A stretch of DNA of 64,000 nt from Agarilytica rhodophyticola (GTDB taxonomy: Bacteria > Pseudomonadota > Gammaproteobacteria > Pseudomonadales > Cellvibrionaceae). The stretch's first letter is position 1. The number at the start of each line of letters is the position of its first letter. The stretch covers positions 3,502,501 through 3,566,500 of the forward strand of contig NZ_CP020038.1 in the NCBI RefSeq assembly GCF_002157225.2. The letters are read 5' to 3'. Shown here piece by piece: positions 1 to 8,492 of the stretch. The notes under the pieces are model-generated. The model was not told where the DNA came from, ran no database searches, and worked only from the letters and a program-made list of their open reading frames with translations. Both the position numbers and the translations under genes were made by a program.

Positions 1-831
1 GCCATTAATAACGTCCATGCCGCCTGCCCATAGCATCATACCGATAGCCCCTAGTACCAGCACAATAACAAGAGTAATCAACATTGCGCGTTGTACAATC
101 CGTTGCTTGGCAATACTAAATGCCTCCTCCACATGTGCGCTAAATGTGGCTTTATCAATGGACTGATGGTTGTACGCTTGAACCGTTTTAATTTGCGTCA
201 AGCGTTCGCCAACATAAGCGCCGACGTCGGCGACTCTGTCCTGACTTTGGCGTGATAGACCTCGCACCCGGCGACCAAAAATAACAATAGGGGCAACGAC
301 TAATGGGAGTGAGATAACAACGATACTCGTAAGCTTGATGTTGGTAATAAATAACCAAATCACACCGCCAATCATCATAATAAAATTGCGCAGAGCCACC
401 GACATGGACGAGCCGATGACAGATTGTAAGATGGTGGTGTCAGCTGTCAGACGAGATTGTATTTCTAAGCCCCGATTGCTATCAAAAAATTCAGGGTGCA
501 AATCAATAATGTGGCTGAATACTGTTCTACGTATGTCGGCCACCACACGTTCACCTAACCAGGTTACCCAGTAGAAACGCATGAAGGTGCCCAATGCTAG
601 AGCACCAATAAGTCCAAAGAAAATCAATATATAATGACGCAACAGTTCTGGAGAGCTGGTAGCAAAGCCCTCATCGATTAACAGACGAACACCTTGCCCC
701 ATAAATAATGTGATGCCCGAGGTAAATAGCAGGGCACACAGGGCGATAACAATAGGCAGCCGATAGGGCGCCACAAAGCCCAGCATAACTCTTAATGCAT
801 TTGTGCGTTTTGGCGGTAGAGGGGTATCCAT
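1..831 (-). CDS. ABC exporter permease/ATPase, N-terminal part (cut by window edge)
   Basis: The reverse strand is open from an ATG at 831 to the window edge, giving 277 residues that begin MDTPLPPKRTNALRVML. Hydrophobic segments and the cytoplasmic-loop signature (VVADIRRTVFSHI, then FFDSNRGLEIQSRLTADT) are those of a type IV ABC exporter membrane domain of the MsbA/HlyB (ABCB) class. Family members are about 600 residues, so the nucleotide-binding half lies outside. It probably moves a lipid or hydrophobic compound out across the inner membrane; the substrate cannot be told from this part. It is divergent from the AIM24 gene across a 208-bp gap. Confidence 0.85.
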   Translation of the reverse strand, partial: MDTPLPPKRTNALRVMLGFVAPYRLPIVIALCALLFTSGITLFMGQGVRLLIDEGFATSSPELLRHYILIFFGLIGALALGTFMRFYWVTWLGERVVADIRRTVFSHIIDLHPEFFDSNRGLEIQSRLTADTTILQSVIGSSMSVALRNFIMMIGGVIWLFITNIKLTSIVVISLPLVVAPIVIFGRRVRGLSRQSQDRVADVGAYVGERLTQIKTVQAYNHQSIDKATFSAHVEEAFSIAKQRIVQRAMLITLVIVLVLGAIGMMLWAGGMDVING

Positions 832-1039
832 ATGGCGTATATTTATGTCGTATTGAAGGTATTGAGTTGCTCGATGTTAGTGTAAAAAGTAATGTGTTGA
901 TTGGGGCCGAACTCTAAAACAAGAGTGTGAACATTATGTCTCTACAAAAATCATTCGCTGATAGAATGAATATGGGGGCGTTGTTGATAAACTCAAATAC
1001 TCTCAGAACCGATTAGATATAAGACAAAAAGGAAAGAAT

Positions 1040-1834
1040 ATGCGCTGTCATGAAGTTGATTATGAAATTATTGGCCACGATATGCAGATGGTTGAGGTGG
1101 AGCTAGACCCAAAGGAGACTGTGATTGCAGAAGCAGGTGCTATGAACTATATGCAACACGGTATCACCTTTGAGGCTAAAATGGGCGATGGCTCGGAACC
1201 TGATCAAGGCCTTTTTGGGCGCTTAATGGGTGTGGGCAGACGTGTTGTTACTGGCGAGTCGGTATTTATGACGCACTTTACCAATACAGGCAGTGGCAAA
1301 AAGCGTGTGGCATTTGCTGCACCATTTCCTGGCACCATTATTCCTGTCAATATGGCGCAAATCGGTGAAGAGATTCTGTGTCAGAAAGACTCATTTTTAG
1401 CCGCAGCCTTAGGAACAAGTGTGGGTATTGCGTTTAATCGCCGATTGGGTACAGGCTTTTTTGGTGGTGAAGGTTTTATTTTGCAAAAGCTCAACGGTGA
1501 CGGCATGGCATTTTTACATGCCTGTGGTTCTGTGGTGGAAAAAGATCTTTCCGCCGGTGAGACGCTGCGCTTAGACACCGGTTGCTTAGTAGGTTTTACC
1601 TCCAGCGTCGATTACGATATTGAAATGGTCTCAGGGCTTAAGAGTATGTTTTTCGGTGGTGAAGGGATGTTTCTCGCTACCTTGAAAGGGCCGGGCAAGG
1701 TATGGGTTCAGAGCCTACCATTTTCGCGTTTATGTGATCGTATATTGCAACATGCACCAAGCGCTGGTGGCAGTCGTCGAGGTGAAGGCTCGATACTAGG
1801 AGGTATTGGCGATCTCCTCGATGGTGATAATTAA
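1040..1834 (+). CDS. AIM24 / TIGR00266 family protein
   Basis: This 264-residue protein is recognised from its N-terminus ([19 protein letters not shown], then AEAGAMNYM) and glycine-rich body ([16 protein letters not shown]) as AIM24/TIGR00266, formerly DUF124. The family folds as repeated beta-rich blocks. Its bacterial role is unknown; the yeast relative is a mitochondrial membrane-organisation protein. Length is normal, there is no signal peptide, and the product should be cytoplasmic. An AGGAAAG ribosome site sits just before the ATG. It appears monocistronic, as a hairpin with a T-run follows the stop. Confidence 0.9.
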   Translation: MRCHEVDYEIIGHDMQMVEVELDPKETVIAEAGAMNYMQHGITFEAKMGDGSEPDQGLFGRLMGVGRRVVTGESVFMTHFTNTGSGKKRVAFAAPFPGTIIPVNMAQIGEEILCQKDSFLAAALGTSVGIAFNRRLGTGFFGGEGFILQKLNGDGMAFLHACGSVVEKDLSAGETLRLDTGCLVGFTSSVDYDIEMVSGLKSMFFGGEGMFLATLKGPGKVWVQSLPFSRLCDRILQHAPSAGGSRRGEGSILGGIGDLLDGDN

Positions 1835-1867
1835 TTTGCGGTTATAAATATGTGTTAGCGAATCCTA

Positions 1868-1898
1868 GATGGTGCATATAAGCGTGCGCCATCTTTTT
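1868..1898 (+). terminator. Rho-independent terminator after AIM24 gene
   Basis: An 8-bp stem (GATGGTGC / GCGCCATC, one G-U pair) with a 10-nt loop is followed directly by five T residues. It separates the AIM24 gene from the DUF2461 gene. Confidence 0.75.
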
Positions 1899-1950
1899 AA
1901 ACCCCGCCTGTGCGATAAAAAACCTATAATGATACTTACTTGAGATCTTC

Positions 1951-2649
1951 ATGAGTACTGCAAAATTCAAACATTTTGATCCTTCGCTTTTTCGTTTTTT
2001 AGAAGAGTTACGTTACAACAATAATAAGGAATGGTTTACTGAAAATAAGCCTCGTTATAAAACGGATGTTGTCGCTCCTATGCTGGATTTTATTGTGGCT
2101 ATATCTGGACCCTTGGCTGATATATCACCTCATTTTCTAGCTATTCCCAAAGCCCATGGCGGTTCATTATTTCGTATTTACAAAGATGCGAGATTCTCAA
2201 AAGATGATACCCCCTACAAAGAACATACTGCCTGTCGTTTTTTACACAGTGCGGCTAAAGATGTCCATACGCCGGCTTTTTATGTACACCTGGGGATTGA
2301 GGAAGTGATTTATGGCGGTGGTATTTGGGCACCCGATAGCGAGACCCTTTATGCTATACGAGATCGTATTCGAGAAAAACCTCAAGAGTGGCAGAAGGTT
2401 TGTAACGATAAACAATTGGTAAAGATCTTTGGTGGCATAAGTGGCGAAGGCCTTAAACGTCCTCCTCGAGGTTTTGATGCAGATCTACCTTTTATCGAGG
2501 ATATTAAACGCAAAAGTTTTTTTGCCATGAAAACCAGCACGCCAGAAATGGCCATGAGTAAAACGTGGATGAATGAAGTTAAAAAAACATTTACTGCGGT
2601 ATCGCCGTTGTTATCATTTATTTGTAAGGCGATTGATCGACCGTTTTAA
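1951..2649 (+). CDS. DUF2461 (TIGR02453) family protein
   Basis: The 232-residue product opens with the typical FRFLEELRYNNNKEWF block followed by NKPRYKTDVVAPM. The FRIYKDARFSKDDTPYKEH block and the carboxy-terminal KRPPRGFDAD block are also those of DUF2461, a conserved bacterial family without known activity. It is full length, has no signal peptide and is probably cytoplasmic. It stands alone on the plus strand behind the terminator of the AIM24 gene. Confidence 0.9.
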   Translation: MSTAKFKHFDPSLFRFLEELRYNNNKEWFTENKPRYKTDVVAPMLDFIVAISGPLADISPHFLAIPKAHGGSLFRIYKDARFSKDDTPYKEHTACRFLHSAAKDVHTPAFYVHLGIEEVIYGGGIWAPDSETLYAIRDRIREKPQEWQKVCNDKQLVKIFGGISGEGLKRPPRGFDADLPFIEDIKRKSFFAMKTSTPEMAMSKTWMNEVKKTFTAVSPLLSFICKAIDRPF

Positions 2650-2754
2650 ATCTTGGGCGCTTTCCTAAAGCCTAATGTAATACAACTATTCAGCTGTGAT
2701 TCATAAAGTACAAGCTATAGTTTCGTGTATTCGTATACTGAAAAAGTCACCTTT

Positions 2755-3048
2755 ATGAAAAAGATACTCGTCTCGACGCTGCTTGTTATTACTATGATGT
2801 GCAATAGTGTGTACGCTGAGAAAAAAGCGTACGAAAGTGTCTATCAAAAAATAGAGTCAGTTGATGTAAGTGTTGATACAGGCACAAACGCAGACAGAAA
2901 CTCTGTTAAATATTCAACTTTTACTACTGCTCTTAATCATTTACCGCAGGTGCCTGTTGATCCAAAGCCTAATGCTGTGATTGATGCCCTAGAAGTGACA
3001 GCATGGGTATTGCTGCAATATCATATAGGTTACCATATCGCTCTTTAA
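2755..3048 (+). CDS. small exported protein of unknown function
   Basis: The ATG at 2755 gives 97 residues beginning with a clear signal peptide (MKKILVSTLLVITMMCNSVYA, cleavage expected after the final Ala). An upstream in-frame GTG at 2725 would put ten residues before this peptide and is disfavoured. The mature part is about 76 residues, has no cysteine and ends in a moderately hydrophobic stretch (VTAWVLLQYHIGYHIAL). No family is recognised. It is probably periplasmic, possibly membrane-tethered through its C-terminus. Confidence 0.6.
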   Translation: MKKILVSTLLVITMMCNSVYAEKKAYESVYQKIESVDVSVDTGTNADRNSVKYSTFTTALNHLPQVPVDPKPNAVIDALEVTAWVLLQYHIGYHIAL

Positions 3049-3147
3049 ACTTATGACGCTTATGTGCCTCATTTACCTAGGGCGTGTTAACAGCAATTTG
3101 ACCAGCCTTGTTTGCTATGCGAAAAAATGTTTGCCAGAGAGCATATT

Positions 3148-3732
3148 TTAATTAGTGTTAACAGGCTCCAACAGCTGTTTTACGGTGTTAATAAGTGTTT
3201 GATTATCAAAAGGCTTGCTAAGGCTAGCATTTGCTCCCGCTTTTTCTGCTTTTTTTAGCTGATTATTATCTAGTGCTGATATAACAACAATTTTTAAATT
3301 GTCAAACTCACTCTGATTACGTACAAATTTTAGAACACTAAAACCGTTCATTTTGGGCATACTCAAATCAAGTGTCATAAGTTGCGGCTTGAGTATGCCA
3401 AGTTGTGCTCCGGCTTCAAAGCCGTCATGGGCCATATAAATATCGTAATCTTCTTTACGCAGTACACGCTGAATCGACTTTGCCATATCCTTTTCATCGT
3501 CGACTATTAGGATACGAGGTTTGGATACCTGAAAGTCATCGGGTATCGGCATACCATTAGATGTTAAGAACGCTAAAAAATCTTTTTCTTCAATACGGTT
3601 ATTGCCTCTCCCCGGAAGCTTATATGCTTTTAAATCCCCTTGCTGTATCCACCGTATGACTGTTCTAAGGTGCACACTACAGTACTTCGCTACTTCGCCA
3701 CTTGTTAGAACTCGCTGTTGCTTATCCGTCAT
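3148..3732 (-). CDS. response regulator with N-terminal excisionase-like HTH and C-terminal receiver domain
   Basis: Residues about 8-56 form a MerR/excisionase-type helix-turn-helix (SGEVAKYCSVHLRTVIRWIQ, then GRGNNRIEEKDF). Residues 72-190 form a CheY-like receiver with acidic pair D78-D79, phosphoacceptor D122 (LDLSMPKMNG), S152 and K173 (SKPF). The order is the reverse of ordinary response regulators, where the output domain comes last. It is divergent from two single-domain receiver genes and no kinase is adjacent. It probably binds DNA under phosphorylation control; the target is unknown. Confidence 0.85.
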   Translation of the reverse strand: MTDKQQRVLTSGEVAKYCSVHLRTVIRWIQQGDLKAYKLPGRGNNRIEEKDFLAFLTSNGMPIPDDFQVSKPRILIVDDEKDMAKSIQRVLRKEDYDIYMAHDGFEAGAQLGILKPQLMTLDLSMPKMNGFSVLKFVRNQSEFDNLKIVVISALDNNQLKKAEKAGANASLSKPFDNQTLINTVKQLLEPVNTN

Positions 3733-3969
3733 TTTTAATAGCTAACCCCTATATCCAATGTCAATTAGTTTGCAATAAGGTTTTTAATAGTATTGAAGTG
3801 AAAATTTCCAATACATTTTTACAGTAAATCACTGAAACTAGAAAAAAACAATATAATGACATTTGTGACATTAAAGACATTTGTATTTATTATAGATTCC
3901 AGGTTGACGAGCTTTTTGGTGTCAAGCCCTTTTAGTCTCTACATGTTAAATATAGATGCAGGTATTATT

Positions 3970-4365
3970 ATGAATGACTCTATTCTTTATGTTGATGATG
4001 ATAAATTACTTACTCGTGCATTCTCCAGGCTCTTTCGCAAACAGCCATTTTCTATAAGTATTGCTCACAGCGGTCAAGATGCAATCAAGCAACTGGCCAA
4101 GAAAAACTTCGCGGTGATTATTTCTGATCTTCGCATGCCTGGAATGTCTGGTGATCATTTCCTTTTACATGCCCATGAGCAGCAGCCTAATGCCGTGAAA
4201 ATCATGTTAAGCGGCTATTTGAGTAACTTTGATAATTTAGATGGCAATAGTGCTACTGAGAGTTGGCACTGTATTCATAAACCCTGTTTTGATGACGAAT
4301 TGGTAGCGCTTATTGAAGATGCTGTTACGGCCTATCAAATAAACGACAATGAACATTTGCATTAA
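3970..4365 (+). CDS. stand-alone receiver-domain protein
   Basis: From the ATG at 3970 this encodes 131 residues made up almost wholly of a CheY-like receiver: ILYVDDDKLLTRAF, phosphoacceptor D53 in ISDLRMPGMSGD, S81 (MLSGY) and K104 (HKPC). The open frame extends upstream to 3856, but the extra 38 residues are hydrophobic and non-conserved, so the internal ATG is preferred. There is no output domain. It probably relays or titrates phosphate, perhaps with the adjacent receivers. Its stop overlaps the open frame of the next gene. Confidence 0.8.
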   Translation: MNDSILYVDDDKLLTRAFSRLFRKQPFSISIAHSGQDAIKQLAKKNFAVIISDLRMPGMSGDHFLLHAHEQQPNAVKIMLSGYLSNFDNLDGNSATESWHCIHKPCFDDELVALIEDAVTAYQINDNEHLH

Positions 4366-4402
4366 ACAGTTTTACTTTTTTTTAAGCGACATTTTGGTAC
4401 AA

Positions 4403-4810
4403 ATGCTTATGGCAACTCATGTTAATTCGAAAGTAAATATTCTGGTGGTAGATGATGATCCGCAGGTATTAAATTCTCTCACCAGGGCTCTACGTCCACT
4501 TAATCATGTGGTTATGAGTGTCGCCGATGCCATTGAGGGTGAGTTTGTTATTAATAATAACAAAATAGATTTAGTGCTTTGTGATATGCACATGCCTGGT
4601 GAAAATGGCGCTCAGTTTTTGGCGAAAGTTGCACGTAAAAGCCCATCGACAACGCGGATGATTATTACCGGAGATGTGGAGTTTAGTTCGATTAATCAAG
4701 CCGTCAATGATGGTAAGATATATTCTTTTATGACTAAACCTTGGCAAAACGAAGAGTTATTGCAAATGGTCTCTGAAGGACTCAGCTATGGCCAGCAAGA
4801 AAATAAATAA
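4403..4810 (+). CDS. stand-alone receiver-domain protein (RpfG/HupR-like receiver)
   Basis: The product is 135 residues and a single receiver: ILVVDDDPQVLNSLTRAL, phosphoacceptor D61 (LCDMHMPGENG), T89 (IITGD) and K112 in the SFMTKPW motif typical of receivers joined to HD-GYP or NtrC-type outputs. Here no output domain follows. The start is either ATG 4403 or ATG 4409, and both lie in a region without a strong SD. It follows the previous receiver by 37 bp and is probably co-transcribed with it. Confidence 0.8.
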   Translation: MLMATHVNSKVNILVVDDDPQVLNSLTRALRPLNHVVMSVADAIEGEFVINNNKIDLVLCDMHMPGENGAQFLAKVARKSPSTTRMIITGDVEFSSINQAVNDGKIYSFMTKPWQNEELLQMVSEGLSYGQQENK

Positions 4811-5827
4811 GCCTGTAGTAAAATGGATAAGTTCACATGCCCGCCGATAAATGATTAATACCTTAGGTACTGGCATTGCCAAAATATTAAGCCGCTAAGC
4901 GCAAAGACAAACCCTTCTTAAACACCTCTGTTTTCATAATGCCTACTATCACTTTTGTGTTTTTCACCTTTATGTAAAAGGCAGATAGGCTTTTGGCCGC
5001 TAAAAACGCAATTAAAACCCATTATTGGTAGTATTAATGGTAATAATGCCCGGCGCATGACCAATCAGTCCATTTTGTATCCATGTAAGATTAATATTTA
5101 GATAGTGGAGTGCTAACTTCTTATAAATCAATACTTTATCATAACATTTATGGTGTGATTTCAACTTGAAATGATATTTTTTAAACGGTTTTGGTTGAAG
5201 GTTATACGGTTTTTATAGCGGTTCTACACGTATCAATGAGCTTTTAACAACATTTATCTCTAAATAAAACTCATGATGAGTTGTATTTGGGTGCCTTATT
5301 GATTTATAGTTAGCCTGTAATCTGATTCGCCTTAAGCCTAAAGTTGTTTAAAAGTGTTGATGTGCGATGGGTGCTCTCTTAAGAGATAAAACATAACAAT
5401 AAAAAAGTGCTCAATATTGTTCTAGTTTAAGTGGCTCATATAAAAATACATTGTTCAACGAATATGTTGCCTAACCCATATGTTGCTCAAGCCATTATAG
5501 TCTTGTTATATGGCATTAATTTATTTGCTAGTGGGTCGTTATTAATCCGGCGGTAGTATATGTCGGATTAGTAGTGGTGCATGGAAGCTCCGCCGCGTGT
5601 CGATAGATATGCGCGAGCCTCTTAAAATCAAGCCGTTTCGCATAATGGCGCCGTATTTTAAGGGACGATGGCTAAATATATCAGGACGATATATTTAGCT
5701 GCCAGGTTAATAGTAGCTAATTAATTTTACTTTTTATTGGGGCATAAAAAGAGGGTTGTAGAAAGATTGCGCCGTCCTGTGACGTGTTTAGATACTTAGA
5801 ATAATAATTGTATTGGAGAGAAGTCAT
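4811..5827. other. about 1 kb intergenic region before the first TonB receptor
   Basis: AT-rich with no supportable open frame or RNA gene. It holds the 12-bp palindrome listed at 5671-5699 and presumably the promoter of the receptor gene. Confidence 0.6.
5671..5699. promoter_or_regulatory. perfect 12-bp inverted repeat upstream of TonB receptor gene
   Basis: GCTAAATATATC and its exact complement are separated by five bases (AGGAC). The repeat ends 128 bp before the receptor ATG. It could be an operator, perhaps for the ROK repressor at the other end of the cluster, or an RNA hairpin in the leader. No T-run follows immediately, so a terminator is less likely. Confidence 0.45.
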
Positions 5828-8326
5828 ATGAATCGCAATAAACTTAGTTTAGCTATCAGCTTATCACTTATTGGCGTTGCACAGACGCCATTGTTATATG
5901 CGCAGCAATCGGCAAACACAGATCAAGAAGTGGAAGAGGTGATCGTTACGGGAGTAGGTGCTATTGCCCGATCTTCTTTTGATACTCCAGCATCCGTGAA
6001 TTCATTCGATGAAGAAGATATTACTCGCTTAGCGGCCAGTAGTAACGCTGATTTGTTACGCAACGTTCCTGGTATTTCTGCCGAAGGGGGTGGCGGTGAA
6101 GTGGCGGTCAATTTATTTGTTCCAGGCTTACCTGCCAGTGGACAATATGCCTATACCCCTTTGAACTTTGATGGTTTTACAACGTTTAGCTACTTTGGTC
6201 TTAACTCTTCAGCATTCGATGTTTACCATCGCACTGATTTAGGTGTTGAGCGGGTGGAGTTTATTCGTGGTGGTGCTTCTAATCTTTTTGGTCCAGGTTC
6301 TGTTGCTGGTATCGTTAATTACATTAGTAAACAAGGTAAAGATGAAGCTGAAAGTAAGGTGCAATTAGAAGTCGCACAAGATAATCGTGTGGCGACAAAC
6401 TTTGCTACCAGCGGCCCTGTGGGCAACGGCGAAGGCAACAATTATTATGCGCTTTCAGGTTATTATCGTTACGACGAAGGCCCGATAGATACAGGTTTAG
6501 AAACCGATGGCTTCCAGCTTAAGGGAAACTTTAGACACGAATTTGACGATGGTTCAGGCTCTTTTACTATCTTTGCCCAAGCTATTGACGATAAGGTTCA
6601 ATTTTATTTGCCTTTGCCATTAGATGCCGATAGTAATGAGTTTGCGAGCGGTAATGATGGCAATGAAGTGCAAACAATACAGACCGATCAGCTTGATAAT
6701 TTTGTTTATCCTACTGCCAATGGTTTGCGCGAATTGCGTTTAGGTGACGGTGTTGAAACCAAAGGCGGTTCCTTGGCCTTTGAATTAAATAAAGAATACG
6801 ATAGTGGCTGGAGTCTTGGTATTAAGAGTAAATACTCAAAATATACCCATAACTTCAATCTCTTTATTCCCGCCGGTGGTGATAATGTATTAACCACACA
6901 AGCTTTTTTACAGCAACAAGGTCTTGATGGTTATGATAATGCGTCGTTTGCGGTCTTGGATACAGGGGAACAATTAAGCGATACTGATCTTGTTTATCGT
7001 ACCCAAGGCTGGGATAGAATTCGTCCAGCTCAAGATTACACTTCTCAGTTTGATATTAGTAAATCCTTTGACACAGGTGGTGTTACTCATACCTTTACCG
7101 GTGGTTTATGGTTGTCACGTGCACAAGCGGATGATTTTAATCACCGTTTATTTTATCTCGGCGAATTTAATAATCGGCCTCGGTTGTTAACCTTGAGTGT
7201 ATCGGGTGATAATTCAGCAACCCCTGGTGTTATCGAGACAGGAACTCGTCATTATTCTGTTAATGGTTTTGCCGGCTCCGGTGGCCATGTTAACGCTGGC
7301 GGCAGCGCCAATCGTATTGCCACCTATTTTGCCGATCAAATAGAAGGAGATAGATGGAGCCTAGACTTAGGTATACGCCTTGAGCAATTTGATGCAGAAT
7401 ATTTTTCTGAAGGCTCCACCAGTGCAGCCATCGATCCTAGCCTTTACGCAATCCCAGATGGCGATAGTGTATTGCCTAACCTGCAAACAGATACGGTGGG
7501 TAATGGACGCTTTACTCGCCTTGATGTGGATGGCACTGCGTGGGCAGCTGCGGTTGCTGGTCTTTATCGTATCAATGATTCGCTTAATGTGTTTGGTAAT
7601 ATTTCTCGCGGTTTTTTCTGGCCGCAAGCCCGTACCTTACCTGGGCGTGTTAATAGTTTGTCAAGCCTCGCTGATCCTGTGAGTTTTGTTGAAGATCAAT
7701 TTGAAGAGGAAACGATTGATCGTGCTGAAATTGGTTTGAAGTTTTCTTCCGGTATCTTTGATGGTTCTATCGGTGCCTATTATTTAACATTGAGTGATAA
7801 CACAACTTTCCAGCAGTTGGAAAATGCCGATGGAACCTTTACTGCAGTGACGGTTATTTCTGATACTGAAACTACCGGTATTGATGCCAGTGGTACTTTT
7901 AGTTTTAACGACTACCTCGATTTGGATGTCAATTTAACTTTTGCCGATCACGAGTTTTCCGAAGGGCCAAATGAGGGTAATGAAATCTCGCGTCAACCCA
8001 ATATCCTCGGCGGTTTTAGTTTAATCTTTAATAACGACACAATTGATTCAAGTATCACCTACAGTTATCGTGGCGATAGCTTTGGTAACGACGCCAATAC
8101 ACGAGAACTAGAATCTTTTGGTTTCTGGCGTGCTGATGCCGGGTATACCATTGCCATGGCGGATGACGAAGAGCTGCGTTTGAGTCTTTCTGTATTTAAT
8201 CTTACCGATGAGGATGGTCTTACCGAAGGCAACCCCAGAGCGGGTACAGGTCCACAAGGGGATTTTGCGGTAGGGCGACCTATCTTACCGCGTCGCATAA
8301 CATTCCGGGCAACATATAGTTTTTAA
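5828..8326 (+). CDS. TonB-dependent outer-membrane receptor, first gene of mannosylglycerate-type locus
   Basis: An 832-residue protein with a signal peptide ending at LLYAQQ, a TonB-box-like EEVIVTG near residues 36-42, a plug domain to about residue 175 (VERVEFIRGGASNLFGPGSVAGIVNYIS) and a beta-barrel ending in ATYSF with the terminal aromatic residue usual for outer-membrane insertion. ATG 5828 is preferred over upstream TTG 5813 because GGAGAG lies 8-9 bases before it and the signal peptide starts there. It imports a solute with TonB energy. The genes downstream on the same strand suggest a glycosylglycerate or related algal glycoside as substrate (inference). Confidence 0.88.
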   Translation: MNRNKLSLAISLSLIGVAQTPLLYAQQSANTDQEVEEVIVTGVGAIARSSFDTPASVNSFDEEDITRLAASSNADLLRNVPGISAEGGGGEVAVNLFVPGLPASGQYAYTPLNFDGFTTFSYFGLNSSAFDVYHRTDLGVERVEFIRGGASNLFGPGSVAGIVNYISKQGKDEAESKVQLEVAQDNRVATNFATSGPVGNGEGNNYYALSGYYRYDEGPIDTGLETDGFQLKGNFRHEFDDGSGSFTIFAQAIDDKVQFYLPLPLDADSNEFASGNDGNEVQTIQTDQLDNFVYPTANGLRELRLGDGVETKGGSLAFELNKEYDSGWSLGIKSKYSKYTHNFNLFIPAGGDNVLTTQAFLQQQGLDGYDNASFAVLDTGEQLSDTDLVYRTQGWDRIRPAQDYTSQFDISKSFDTGGVTHTFTGGLWLSRAQADDFNHRLFYLGEFNNRPRLLTLSVSGDNSATPGVIETGTRHYSVNGFAGSGGHVNAGGSANRIATYFADQIEGDRWSLDLGIRLEQFDAEYFSEGSTSAAIDPSLYAIPDGDSVLPNLQTDTVGNGRFTRLDVDGTAWAAAVAGLYRINDSLNVFGNISRGFFWPQARTLPGRVNSLSSLADPVSFVEDQFEEETIDRAEIGLKFSSGIFDGSIGAYYLTLSDNTTFQQLENADGTFTAVTVISDTETTGIDASGTFSFNDYLDLDVNLTFADHEFSEGPNEGNEISRQPNILGGFSLIFNNDTIDSSITYSYRGDSFGNDANTRELESFGFWRADAGYTIAMADDEELRLSLSVFNLTDEDGLTEGNPRAGTGPQGDFAVGRPILPRRITFRATYSF

Positions 8327-8336
8327 TATGACATGT

Positions 8337-8369
8337 GCAGGGGGTTATATTTATAGTCGCGCCTCCTGC
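8337..8369 (+). terminator. imperfect hairpin after TonB receptor gene
   Basis: GCAGGGGG pairs imperfectly with CCTCCTGC across a 17-base loop, and a T-rich stretch lies about 25 bases downstream. It may reduce read-through between receptor and symporter genes. The case is weak. Confidence 0.3.
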
Positions 8370-8492
8370 CTCCGATATTTATAATGCTTTTGTGCTTTTC
8401 CAACGAATGAAGAATTGTACTTACATTGTTTGCCTCCTTTTGAGGCAAGTTTAAGTGAGCATATCTGAAACTATATAAAAAAGAACAAATAA

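Noticed and set aside
335-574. 79-residue plus-strand frame near the window start
   Set aside because: It is antisense to the ABC exporter membrane domain and has no SD.
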